From contig DASRJW010000095.1 in assembly GCA_035649275.1 (NCBI GenBank), positions 1 through 20,425 on the forward strand: a DNA stretch of 20,425 nt, given 5' to 3'. Source of the stretch: Candidatus Krumholzibacteriia bacterium (GTDB taxonomy: Bacteria; Krumholzibacteriota; Krumholzibacteriia; G020349025). Of this stretch, positions 1 to 8,804 are shown in pieces. The notes under the pieces were generated by a model. The model saw nothing but the letters and a program-made list of their open reading frames with translations, had not been told where the DNA came from and did no database searches. The number at the start of each line of letters is the position of its first letter. The stretch's first letter is position 1. Made by a program: the position numbers and the translations under genes.

Positions 1-685
1 CGACGTTGCCCGCGTAGACCGAGCTCCACTGCTGGATCTCCACCTGGGTGATGCCGAAACCGCGGAAGCGCGCTGCCAGCCACTCCGCGGCCTGCTGGCC
101 GCCGGCTTTCTTGGCATTGCGCGTTCCCATGCCTTCGAGCCAGAAGACGTTGGCGGCGAGGGACTCGGCGGAAACCTTCGCCACCAGCGAGGCGAAGTCG
201 ATCCCGGCGGCGAGGTGCGGCGCTCCCGGCTTCGGGGCGGCTTTCGAGGGCAGCCGGATCGGGCGCGGGTAGAGCCGGATGAATTCGCGGCGGAGCGCGA
301 GAACGAGATCGGTCCGCCCGGCTGGAACGGCCACCACCACGTCTTTCCCCACCCTGGAGGCGAGGCGGCACGGGGCGGGCAAGGGGCCGAGAGCGCTGGC
401 CTCTGCTCGCACCAGGAAGTGCTCCCAGCCGTCCGTTTCCCGATCCAGGAGGTGCGAGCGGCACCCGAGCCGCTCGACGACTGCGGCGACCTCGGGGCCC
501 CCGAAGACGAAACAGGCCTCGGGCAGGCGGTGCGAGACGGTGAACCCCTGCGCCAAGAGCGCGGCCACCACGGCTTCCGAGCCGGTCTCCACCACATAGA
601 GGGAGTGCGAGCCGGCCGCGGACGCGGCGAGAACGGCCGTCGCGATGGAAAGCAGGAGGAAAACGACGCGCTTCGACGCACCCAT
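1..685 (-). CDS. Secreted M28-like aminopeptidase, N-terminal part (cut by window edge)
   Basis: The reading frame is open from an ATG at 685 to the left edge (228 codons), so only the N-terminal part is present. The ATG is preceded by GAGGAG six bases upstream, which fixes the start. The protein begins with a signal peptide: MGASKR, a hydrophobic run to about residue 20, and small residues around 20-25 for cleavage, so it is probably exported. Residues about 30-150 form a variable prodomain-like region (starts LYVVETGSEAVV) that I cannot name. Residues 179-228 contain a GTRN motif, then an amphipathic helix with AAEWLAARF, and end in YAGNV. That order (GTR, AA-W-A helix, NV) is typical of the stretch just before the metal-binding domain in M28 zinc aminopeptidases. 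The catalytic His/Asp/Glu ligands lie outside the window, so the family call is an inference. It is separated from the upstream zinc-ribbon gene by 142 bases and a hairpin, so it is probably transcribed on its own. Confidence 0.55.
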   Translation of the reverse strand, partial: MGASKRVVFLLLSIATAVLAASAAGSHSLYVVETGSEAVVAALLAQGFTVSHRLPEACFVFGGPEVAAVVERLGCRSHLLDRETDGWEHFLVRAEASALGPLPAPCRLASRVGKDVVVAVPAGRTDLVLALRREFIRLYPRPIRLPSKAAPKPGAPHLAAGIDFASLVAKVSAESLAANVFWLEGMGTRNAKKAGGQQAAEWLAARFRGFGITQVEIQQWSSVYAGNV

Positions 686-732
686 GCCTGGCTCCTCGTG
701 TGGACGGTCCTCGACGCTCCAGTGGAATCTAC

Positions 733-783
733 AGAAATGCCTCGGCCCGGGTTGCGCAAGAGGGAGGGTGTAGAAATGCGTCG
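733..783. repeat. Pair of 12-base direct repeats upstream of the M28-like gene
   Basis: AGAAATGCCTCG at 733-744 and AGAAATGCGTCG at 772-783 match at 11 of 12 positions and are 39 bases apart start to start. They lie in the 142-base spacer between the zinc-ribbon gene and the M28-like gene, about 50-100 bases upstream of the latter's start. In an otherwise GC-rich spacer they are the only A-rich words. They could be an operator pair or chance; I see no convincing -35/-10 pair around them. Confidence 0.3.
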
Positions 784-806
784 CGGCGGCTCGCCTCGCC
801 AGGGGT

Positions 807-827
807 GAGAAAGCCCCAGGCTCTCTC
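807..827 (-). terminator. Hairpin directly after the zinc-ribbon gene stop
   Basis: Read on the minus strand, GAGAGAGCC (827-819) pairs with GGCTTTCTC (815-807) around a three-base loop TGG: nine pairs, one of them a G-T wobble. The stem begins at the base after the TGA at 830-828. There is no T-run after it, so it is not a textbook intrinsic terminator; it may end or protect the 3' end of the gatCAB transcript. Confidence 0.5.
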
Positions 828-1280
828 TCAGGCGGCCCGGAACTGTTGCCAGAGACGCAGGAAGCGGCTTTCGTACACCAGGTCGTAGACGTGCATCTTG
901 TCGGGGAAGAGCTCGCGGCAACGCCGGCGCAAGTCGGCGCGGATGATGTCGACGTCGATGCGCGGCGTGTCCGTCGCCACGATGAGGAAGGAGACCCGGT
1001 CGGCGAGAAGGCGAATCTCCTGCAGGGCTTCTTCCTCCTTCTGCACCGCCTGCGGATCCGGGGCGGTGGGCCGGGAAGTGGAATCGGAACGGGCGGGGAC
1101 GCCGGCGTCATTCGGGGGGAAGGCAGCGGGTTCGACCGCCGGGGCAGCCTGCGAAGCGGGATGGCCCTGCGCCGGCTCGAGCGTCAGAAAGGCGCCGCAG
1201 CGACAGAGACCACCGCTCGCTGGCAGGAACAACCGAGCGTAGGAGCGACCGCAGTGCGGGCAGGAGAGCAGGAATTCCAT
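828..1280 (-). CDS. Small zinc-ribbon protein of unknown function downstream of gatB
   Basis: A 150-residue protein starting at the ATG at 1280, which has AGAGG about five bases upstream; this start puts MEFLLSCPHCG at the N terminus. The frame is open further upstream into gatB, but that extension has no support. Visible parts: an N-terminal zinc ribbon with Cys7, Cys10, Cys26 and Cys28 (CPHC...CRC); a Pro/Ala/Ser-rich, probably disordered linker at about residues 35-75; and a C-terminal domain at about 80-150 predicted to mix helix and strand, with a hydrophobic strand VSFLIVATDTP followed by DVDIIRADLRRRCRELFP and a basic-aromatic tail. It follows gatB by 47 bases on the same strand and is followed by a hairpin, so it is probably the last gene of the gat transcript. 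I do not recognise the family. A zinc-binding accessory or nucleic-acid-binding role is possible but not shown. Confidence 0.75.
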   Translation of the reverse strand: MEFLLSCPHCGRSYARLFLPASGGLCRCGAFLTLEPAQGHPASQAAPAVEPAAFPPNDAGVPARSDSTSRPTAPDPQAVQKEEEALQEIRLLADRVSFLIVATDTPRIDVDIIRADLRRRCRELFPDKMHVYDLVYESRFLRLWQQFRAA

Positions 1281-1327
1281 GCGCCTCTTTTCGGTGCAAC
1301 CCCAGTGCCCGCGAGGCGCTTCCAGAC

Positions 1328-2797
1328 TCAAATCCCGGCAGCCTCGGGGGGCCTCGGCTCTCCACCCGCAGCGGGCGCTTCCAGCGCCGCGAGGAGCAGC
1401 TTCTCCAGTGTGCCGGGATGCGCCTGGCCCCGACTGGCCTTCATGATCTCGCCGACGAAGTAACCGAGGAGCTTGGTCTTGCCGGCGCGATACTTCGCGA
1501 CCTCCGCCGGATGCGCAGCGAGCGCCGCGTCCACGAGACCTTGTAACGTCGCCGTATCCCCGATCTGCTGCATGCCCCGCCGAGCGACGATCACTGCCGG
1601 GGCCTCGCCGCTCTCGGCCATGTCAGCGAAGACCTCCTTCGCCATCTTCCCCGACAAGCTGCCGCTGTCGACGAGGCGCACCAGCTCTCCCAGAGATGTC
1701 GCCTGCACCGGGGAGCTCTCGAGCTCGAGCCCCCGGGCGCGAAGCAGACCCAGGAGCTCCGTCTGCACCCAGTTCGCCACCTTCTTGGAATCGCCGCCAC
1801 CAGCCACCGCGGTCTCGTAATAGTCGGCCAGCGTCCGGGTGCTGGTGAGCACGAGGGCATCGTAGCGCCCCAGGCCATACTGCCGCTCGAAGCGCTCCTG
1901 CTTGGCATCGGGCAGCTCCGGCAACGCCTGGCGTACGGTTTCGAGCCAAGCCGCGCCGACGACGAGAGGCAGGAGATCGGGCTCGGGAAAATAGCGATAG
2001 TCGTGCGCTTCTTCCTTCGAGCGCAGCACGCGGGTTTCCTGCTTTTCTGCATCCCACAGGCGCGTCTCCTGGACGACGCGGCCGCCTTGCTCGAGAAGTG
2101 CCGTGTGCCGGGCGATTTCGAAGTGCAGCGCTCCCTCGACGCCACGGAAGGAGTTGAGGTTCTTGATCTCCACCTTGACGCCGAGAGTCGACCGCCCCTG
2201 CGGGCGCACGGAGACGTTGGCGTCGCAGCGCAAACTGCCTTCTTCCATGTTGCCGTCGCAGATTTCCAGGTACACCAGGATCTGGCGCAGTTTGGTGAGG
2301 TAGGCGTGGGCTTCGGCGGGAGTGCGCAGCTCAGGTTCGCTCACGATCTCGATGAGCGGCGTTCCGGTGCGGTTGAGATCCACCAGGCTCGAGCCCGGGT
2401 CCTGATCGTGCAGCGTTTTCCCCGCGTCCTCTTCCAGATGGATGCGATGGATGCGGATGCGGCGTCCGTCGCCATCGATCTGCAGCCAGCCGGCCTCGCA
2501 GAGCGGCTCGTCGAACTGCGAGATCTGGTAGCCCTTGGGGAGATCGGGGTAGAAGTAGTTCTTGCGCGCGAAGCGACTCCGCGGGCGGATGGTGCAATGG
2601 GTGGCGAGCCCGGCGCGCAGGGCGAACTCCACCACCTTCTCGTTCAGCACCGGGAGCACGCCGGGAAAACCGGCGCACACCGGACAGGTCTGCGTGTTGG
2701 GCTCGGCACCGAAGCGCGTACTGCAGGGGCAGAAGATCTTGCTCGCCGTGCGCAGCTGCGCATGCACCTCGAGGCCGATGACTGCTTCGAAGTCCAC
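1328..2797 (-). CDS. gatB: Asp-tRNA(Asn)/Glu-tRNA(Gln) amidotransferase subunit B
   Basis: GatB of the GatCAB amidotransferase (489 aa; family about 475-490). It binds misacylated Glu-tRNA(Gln) or Asp-tRNA(Asn), activates the acyl group with ATP, and receives ammonia from GatA, giving Gln-tRNA(Gln) or Asn-tRNA(Asn) in the cytosol. The N terminus, AVIGLEVHAQL, is the family signature. The structural zinc ligands are Cys23 and Cys25 (FCPCS) and Cys38 and Cys41 (CPVC). The cradle domain continues through GYQISQFDEPLCE, DLNRTGTPLIEIVSEPE and SLRCDANVSVRP. The C-terminal YqeY-like tRNA-binding tail ends with KLLGYFVGEIMKASRGQAHP. The start is a GTG at 2797 with a G-rich Shine-Dalgarno (AGGGGGG); the gatA stop is only two bases upstream, so translation is probably coupled. 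An in-frame open extension to 3586 lies over gatA and is not coding. Confidence 0.97.
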   Translation of the reverse strand: MDFEAVIGLEVHAQLRTASKIFCPCSTRFGAEPNTQTCPVCAGFPGVLPVLNEKVVEFALRAGLATHCTIRPRSRFARKNYFYPDLPKGYQISQFDEPLCEAGWLQIDGDGRRIRIHRIHLEEDAGKTLHDQDPGSSLVDLNRTGTPLIEIVSEPELRTPAEAHAYLTKLRQILVYLEICDGNMEEGSLRCDANVSVRPQGRSTLGVKVEIKNLNSFRGVEGALHFEIARHTALLEQGGRVVQETRLWDAEKQETRVLRSKEEAHDYRYFPEPDLLPLVVGAAWLETVRQALPELPDAKQERFERQYGLGRYDALVLTSTRTLADYYETAVAGGGDSKKVANWVQTELLGLLRARGLELESSPVQATSLGELVRLVDSGSLSGKMAKEVFADMAESGEAPAVIVARRGMQQIGDTATLQGLVDAALAAHPAEVAKYRAGKTKLLGYFVGEIMKASRGQAHPGTLEKLLLAALEAPAAGGEPRPPEAAGI

Positions 2798-2799
2798 CT

Positions 2800-4257
2800 T
2801 CAGCCCCCCTGACCGTTGCGGCGCTGGCCGAGGGGGACGAAACCCACCAGGCTCTCGAGCCAGGCCGCGGCGCGCAACAGCCGCGCTTCTTCGAGTGCCG
2901 GGGCAAGAAGCTGGGTTCCCAGTGGTAAGCCGTCGCTCATGCCGGTGGGGACGGAAATGGCAGGCAGGCCGGCGAGGTTCGCCGGGACGGTGAAGATGTC
3001 GGAGAGGTACATCTGCAGCGGGTCGCTCGTCTTCTCGCCCAGGCGGAAGGGCGGAGTCGACGCCGCCGGCACGGCGATGATGTCGCAGCGGGCGAAGGCG
3101 GCGTCGAAATCGCGCCGCAGCAGTGTGCGCACCTTCTGGGCGCGCAGATAGTAGGCGTCGTAGTACCCCGAGGAGAGGACGAAGGTGCCGAGGAGGATGC
3201 GCCGCTTCACCTCGTCGCCGAAACCTTCCCGGCGGCTGGTCTCGAAGAGCGTGGCCAGATCGCTGGCGGCGCCAGCGCGGCGTGTGTAGCGGACGCCGTC
3301 GAAGCGGGCCAGGTTCGACGCGGCTTCGGCGGTGGCGACCACGTAGTAGGAAGCGACGCCGTGGGAGGCATGCGGGAGCTGCACGTCCACGAGAACGGCA
3401 CCTGCGTCGCGCAGCCGTTCCAGGACGCGGTCGAAGTCGTGGCGCACCGCGGCGTCCAAGCCGTCGCCGAGCCAGTCCCGCGGTACCCCCACTCGCAAGC
3501 CAGGAAGCGGCTCGCCGAGCCCGGCGTGAGCTGGCGGAGCCAGAGGCAGGGAGGTGGAGTCGCGCCGATCGTGCCCGGCGATACATGCGAACACGAGCGC
3601 CGCGTCGCCAACGCTCTTCGCCAGCGGGCCGATCTGATCGAGGGAGCTGGCGAAGGCGACGAGCCCGTAGCGCGAGACGCGCCCGTAGGTGGGCTTGAGC
3701 CCGACGACGCCGCAGAAAGACGCGGGTAGGCGGATGGAGCCGCCCGTATCCGAACCCAGGCCGAAGCCGACGAAGTCGGCCGCCACCGCCGCCGCCGAGC
3801 CGCCGCTCGAGCCGCCGGGGACGCGCGACGCATCCCAGGGATTACGGGTGGGACCGAAGGCGGAGTTCTCCGTGGACGAGCCCATGGCGAACTCGTCCAT
3901 GTTCGACTTACCGAGGAGGATGGCGCCGGCCGCATCGAGCCGCTCGATCACCGTGGCGTCGAAAGGACTCTCGTAGTGTTCGAGGAAGCGCGACCCGCAG
4001 GTCGTGCGTCCGGTCCGCGTCGACAGGATCTCCTTCGCCACGTAAGGGATGCCCCAGAGGGGCCCTTGCGGTGCACCGCTCTCCAGCGCCCGGGCGCGCC
4101 GGCGCGCCTCCGCCGCGAACACCTGCGTCATGCAGCGGAGAGAACCATCGTGTTTCTCGATGCGTGCGAGGGCGGACTCGACGAGTGTCGTCGGTGTGAG
4201 CGACCCGTCGCGGAGCTTCTCCCCCACCTCCGTCACCGTCCACGGCGTCGGGTCCAC
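2800..4257 (-). CDS. gatA: Asp-tRNA(Asn)/Glu-tRNA(Gln) amidotransferase subunit A
   Basis: GatA is the amidase subunit that hydrolyses glutamine and passes ammonia to GatB (485 aa, normal length). The amidase-signature Ser-cisSer-Lys triad is visible: Lys75 in GIPYVAKE, Ser150 in VPGGSSGGSAA, and nucleophile Ser174 in SDTGGSIRLPASFCG. Also conserved are GKSNMDEFAMGSSTENSAFG and GLKPTYGRVSRYGLVAFASS. The residue after the catalytic Lys is Glu where Asp is more usual, a mild substitution. The start is GTG at 4257, overlapping the gatC stop by one base (TAGTG) with GGAGG seven bases upstream. An upstream in-frame extension to 4809 covers gatC and is not real. GatA is the middle gene of gatC-gatA-gatB, so the three subunits are probably made in step. 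The complex implies that the organism makes Gln-tRNA or Asn-tRNA, or both, by the indirect route; which one cannot be told from this window. Confidence 0.97.
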   Translation of the reverse strand: MDPTPWTVTEVGEKLRDGSLTPTTLVESALARIEKHDGSLRCMTQVFAAEARRRARALESGAPQGPLWGIPYVAKEILSTRTGRTTCGSRFLEHYESPFDATVIERLDAAGAILLGKSNMDEFAMGSSTENSAFGPTRNPWDASRVPGGSSGGSAAAVAADFVGFGLGSDTGGSIRLPASFCGVVGLKPTYGRVSRYGLVAFASSLDQIGPLAKSVGDAALVFACIAGHDRRDSTSLPLAPPAHAGLGEPLPGLRVGVPRDWLGDGLDAAVRHDFDRVLERLRDAGAVLVDVQLPHASHGVASYYVVATAEAASNLARFDGVRYTRRAGAASDLATLFETSRREGFGDEVKRRILLGTFVLSSGYYDAYYLRAQKVRTLLRRDFDAAFARCDIIAVPAASTPPFRLGEKTSDPLQMYLSDIFTVPANLAGLPAISVPTGMSDGLPLGTQLLAPALEEARLLRAAAWLESLVGFVPLGQRRNGQGG

Positions 4258-4553
4258 TAGGAGTCCTCCCCGACGAAGCGCGGCACGCGATAGAAGCCAG
4301 CGCGCGGCTCGGGAGCGTTGCCCAGCATCTCCTCCCGCGGGGTCGAAGGCTGCACGGCATCGGCTCGGAGCGGCTGGGGCAGGTCGAGCACGTGCGTCGT
4401 CGGCGGCACGTCGGACACGTCCAAGTCTTCCAGCTGGCGCACATAGTCGAGGATGCGGGCCAGTTGCGGCAACAAGCGGGCACGCTCTTCCGCGCTCAGA
4501 CGCAGCGCCGCTAGCGACTCGAGACGACGCACGAGCGTGTCGTTGATCTCCAT
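4257..4553 (-). CDS. gatC: Asp-tRNA(Asn)/Glu-tRNA(Gln) amidotransferase subunit C
   Basis: GatC is the small subunit (98 aa; family about 95-100) that wraps between GatA and GatB and stabilises the complex. Family marks: an N-terminal helix pair VRRLESLAALRLSAEE, then LARILDYVRQLEDLDVSDVPPTTHVLDL, LRADAVQP, and the C-terminal RAGFYRVPRFVGE. The start ATG at 4553 has GGAGG five bases upstream. It is the first gene of the gatCAB cluster and its stop overlaps the gatA start. A 99-base spacer separates it from the divergent cytochrome c peroxidase gene; this spacer must hold the promoters for both sides. Confidence 0.95.
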   Translation of the reverse strand: MEINDTLVRRLESLAALRLSAEERARLLPQLARILDYVRQLEDLDVSDVPPTTHVLDLPQPLRADAVQPSTPREEMLGNAPEPRAGFYRVPRFVGEDS

Positions 4554-4604
4554 CGTGCCTCCGAAATCCGCGCCGATCTTTTCCCTTGTCCGTGCATGCA
4601 GGGT

Positions 4605-4632
4605 AGCATACGGTGGATTGGGCTTCCGTCAT
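4605..4632 (-). promoter_or_regulatory. Possible sigma70-type promoter for gatCAB
   Basis: On the minus strand, ATGACG (4632-4627, four of six matches to TTGACA) and TATGCT (4610-4605, four of six to TATAAT) are 16 bases apart, about 50 bases upstream of the gatC start. The -35 end lies close to the divergent peroxidase start at 4653, so the two genes would share regulatory space. This is a match by eye in GC-rich DNA and could be chance. Confidence 0.3.
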
Positions 4633-4652
4633 GCTTCGTCGGGAGGTCGGCC

Positions 4653-5729
4653 ATGCGTCGTGCCCTCGCGTTCCGCCTCGCTCTCGCCTTCCCTTCTTGC
4701 TTGCTCGCTCTCGCCTTCCTTGCCTGCGGCCGATCGGAACAGGCGAACGAGGAAGGCGCCGCCGCAGGACGCGCGGCGTCCCCCGCGCCGAGCGCTGCGG
4801 CGCCTGCACCTTGGGAAGTCCCGGCCGACTTCGAGCCCGTCCCGATCCCGGCGGACAACCCGATGACGCTCGCCAAGGTGCAGCTGGGCCGGAAGCTCTA
4901 TTTCGACCCGCGTCTGTCCGGCGACGGCAAGCTGGCCTGCTACACCTGTCATGTCTGCGAGCATGGCCTCACCGATGGGCGTCCCACCGCCGTCGGCGCC
5001 TTCGGCAAGACGATCACCCGTTCCGCGCCGACGATGTGGAACGTGGGTTACCACGACTCCTTGTACTGGGACGGCCGCTCACCGACCTTGGAGAAGCAGG
5101 CGGTGGCGGCATGGAAGGGCGCCAACATGGGCGCCAAGCCGGACAGTGTCGTCACGGCTTTGCAGAACGACCCCGACTACGCCCGCGCCTTCCAGGAGGT
5201 GTTCGGCGGGCCCATGAGCGTGGACCACGCAGGGATGGCCCTCGCCGCCTACATGCGTACGATCTTGTGCGTGGACACACCCCAAGACCGGGCCCTGCGG
5301 GGCGACGCCACGGCTCTCGACGCGGCGGCGCGCCGCGGCAAGGAACTCTTCTATGGCAAGGCTCGCTGCGGCGCCTGCCATCTCGGCAATCTGTTCACCG
5401 ATCTCAAGTATCACAATGTGGGCATCGGCAAGCCCGACGCCGACCCGGGGCGCTTCAAGGTCAGCCAGAATCCGCGCGACACCGGCGCTTTCAAGACGCC
5501 GACGCTGCGCGACGTCACCCGGTCGGCGCCGTACTTCCACGACGGTAGCGTCGCCACCCTGGAAGAAGCGGTGGACATCATGGCGGGCGGCGGCATCGCC
5601 AACCCGCATCTCGACCCGCTCCTGCAGGACAACAAGCTGACGGCGGCGGAGAAGAGCGACCTGATCGCTTTCCTGCACGCTCTCACCTGTCCCTGCGATT
5701 CCCAGGCGCTGTCGCTCGCCCCGCGCTGA
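4653..5729 (+). CDS. Di-haem cytochrome c peroxidase / MauG-family lipoprotein
   Basis: A 358-residue protein of the bacterial di-haem cytochrome c peroxidase (CcpA/MauG) family, which reduces hydrogen peroxide in the periplasm with electrons from small cytochromes or quinol. The start is ATG at 4653 with GGGAGG seven bases upstream. A signal peptide ends in FLAC with Cys25, so it is probably lipid-anchored, followed by an Ala/Pro-rich tether to about residue 52. The first haem motif is Cys96-Tyr-Thr-Cys99-His100 and the second is Cys239-Gly-Ala-Cys242-His243. Family motifs include KLYFDPRLSGDGKLACYTCH, SAPTMWNVGY, FKTPTLRDVTRSAPYFHDGSV (281-300) and the LEEAVDIMAGGG region. Odd points: a third cysteine right after the first haem motif (CYTCHVC) and a C-terminal CPC near residue 346. 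The signal-peptide region contains an imperfect internal duplication. It stands alone between divergent gatC and a convergent methyltransferase. Whether it acts as a peroxidase or a MauG-type oxidase is not decided. Confidence 0.9.
   Translation: MRRALAFRLALAFPSCLLALAFLACGRSEQANEEGAAAGRAASPAPSAAAPAPWEVPADFEPVPIPADNPMTLAKVQLGRKLYFDPRLSGDGKLACYTCHVCEHGLTDGRPTAVGAFGKTITRSAPTMWNVGYHDSLYWDGRSPTLEKQAVAAWKGANMGAKPDSVVTALQNDPDYARAFQEVFGGPMSVDHAGMALAAYMRTILCVDTPQDRALRGDATALDAAARRGKELFYGKARCGACHLGNLFTDLKYHNVGIGKPDADPGRFKVSQNPRDTGAFKTPTLRDVTRSAPYFHDGSVATLEEAVDIMAGGGIANPHLDPLLQDNKLTAAEKSDLIAFLHALTCPCDSQALSLAPR
4677..4719 (+). repeat. In-frame 16-base direct repeat in the peroxidase signal peptide
   Basis: CTCGCTCTCGCCTTCC occurs at 4677-4692 and again exactly at 4704-4719, 27 bases apart, which keeps the reading frame. 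It makes the hydrophobic core read LALAF twice. It looks like a small tandem duplication that lengthened the signal sequence. Confidence 0.6.
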
Positions 5730-5768
5730 CGGCGCGGCTCGGGTCACGAGGACTGGCGTCGTCGAGCC
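5721..5768. terminator. Inverted repeats in the convergent peroxidase/methyltransferase spacer
   Basis: CCGCGC (5721-5726) and GCGCGG (5732-5737) form a six-pair stem whose loop holds the peroxidase stop codon. A second pair, GGCTCG (5736-5741) and CGAGCC (5763-5768), spans the spacer and ends at the base next to the methyltransferase stop (5769). Neither stem is followed by a T-run. They might act as a weak bidirectional terminator between the two converging genes, but high GC makes short stems common. Confidence 0.3.
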
Positions 5769-6419
5769 TCAATCCTTGACGCAGACCCAGAGGCCATCGC
5801 CGATAGGGACGATGACGCCTTGCAGGCCCGACTGGGCGGCGAGGCGATCGTTGAAGGCTCGAATTGCGGCCACATTGGGATCCTCCGACTGGGTGTCGAA
5901 GAGGTGACCGAAAGCGAAGGCGTTGTCCACCATGATGAGGCCGCCAGGACGGACGATCCGCAAGCACTGCTCGAGGTACAACGCGTAACCCGGCTTGTCG
6001 GCGTCGAGGAAGGCAGCGTCGGCGGAATTCGTGGCGAGCTCCGGCAGGATGGTCGCCGCGTTGCCGCGGAGCACCTCCACGCGGCCGGCGACGTCGCTCT
6101 TTCCGATCCATTCCTCGGCGAAGTCGGCGTGGGCGGGATCGATCTCGATCGTACGCACCCGCCCGACCGATCCCAGCCCGCGCGCCATGGCGATGGCGGA
6201 ATACCCCGCCAGGGTCCCCACCTCGACCACTTCTTGCGCACCCATCAGGCGCAGGAGGATCTGCATGCAGCTCGCCTGTTCGGGCGCGATCCAGATGGGC
6301 GGGATGCCGAGGGCCAGCGCCGCGGTCTTGAGATCGCGGAGGAACGCGTCCTCCTGGCGCGTGCGTGCTGCCAAGTAGCGAACGTGTTCGGTGGTGACGA
6401 GGGTGGTCTTCTCCGACAT
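5769..6419 (-). CDS. SAM-dependent O-methyltransferase (caffeoyl-CoA/catechol OMT-like)
   Basis: A 216-residue class I methyltransferase of the metal-dependent caffeoyl-CoA O-methyltransferase type (PF01596-like), which moves the methyl of SAM to a hydroxyl of a small, usually catechol-like, acceptor. The SAM-binding motif is EVGTLAGYSAIAMA (66-79), followed by the acidic IEIDP (91-95). LDADK (138-142, Asp139) and VDNA (164-167, Asp165/Asn166) are the usual metal-ligand positions. No signal peptide is seen, so it should be cytosolic. The start at ATG 6419 has AAAGGAG at the right distance; a longer frame upstream would run into the helicase gene and has no support. It lies 19 bases after the pcrA/uvrD stop on the same strand and is probably co-transcribed with it. 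Substrate specificity in this family cannot be read from sequence; bacterial members act on varied catechols, and many have no known substrate. Confidence 0.9.
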   Translation of the reverse strand: MSEKTTLVTTEHVRYLAARTRQEDAFLRDLKTAALALGIPPIWIAPEQASCMQILLRLMGAQEVVEVGTLAGYSAIAMARGLGSVGRVRTIEIDPAHADFAEEWIGKSDVAGRVEVLRGNAATILPELATNSADAAFLDADKPGYALYLEQCLRIVRPGGLIMVDNAFAFGHLFDTQSEDPNVAAIRAFNDRLAAQSGLQGVIVPIGDGLWVCVKD

Positions 6420-6438
6420 GGTTTCTCTCCTTTCTGCG

Positions 6439-8676
<2,238 letters not shown>

Positions 8677-8742
8677 GGGAGAAGCTCCTCTCGGGTCTCC
8701 GGCTCTCTCGGGGAGGGAATGAGGCAGCGGGTCTACACTCGC

Positions 8743-8771
8743 ATCATTCCATAGAACGCCACGGCTGTCGA
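8743..8771 (-). promoter_or_regulatory. Possible sigma70-type promoter for the helicase gene
   Basis: On the minus strand TCGACA (8771-8766, five of six to TTGACA) and AATGAT (8748-8743, four of six to TATAAT) are exactly 17 bases apart. They sit in the 128-base spacer between the tamB stop (8805) and the helicase GTG (8676), giving a leader of about 60 bases. The position is right for a separate helicase-methyltransferase transcript; the match is by eye only. Confidence 0.4.
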
Positions 8772-8804
8772 GGGGCGAGAGGGGCGGAAGCTGCGGCTCG
8801 AGGC

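Noticed and set aside
215-808. Plus-strand open frame of 197 codons at the left edge
   Set aside because: Antisense to the M28-like gene, which has a ribosome site, signal peptide and family-like motifs; the plus frame has none.
2798-3586. In-frame upstream extension of gatB to 3586
   Set aside because: It overlaps most of the 3' half of gatA and the sequence is Arg/Pro/Ala-rich with no homology; the GatB N terminus is complete from 2797.
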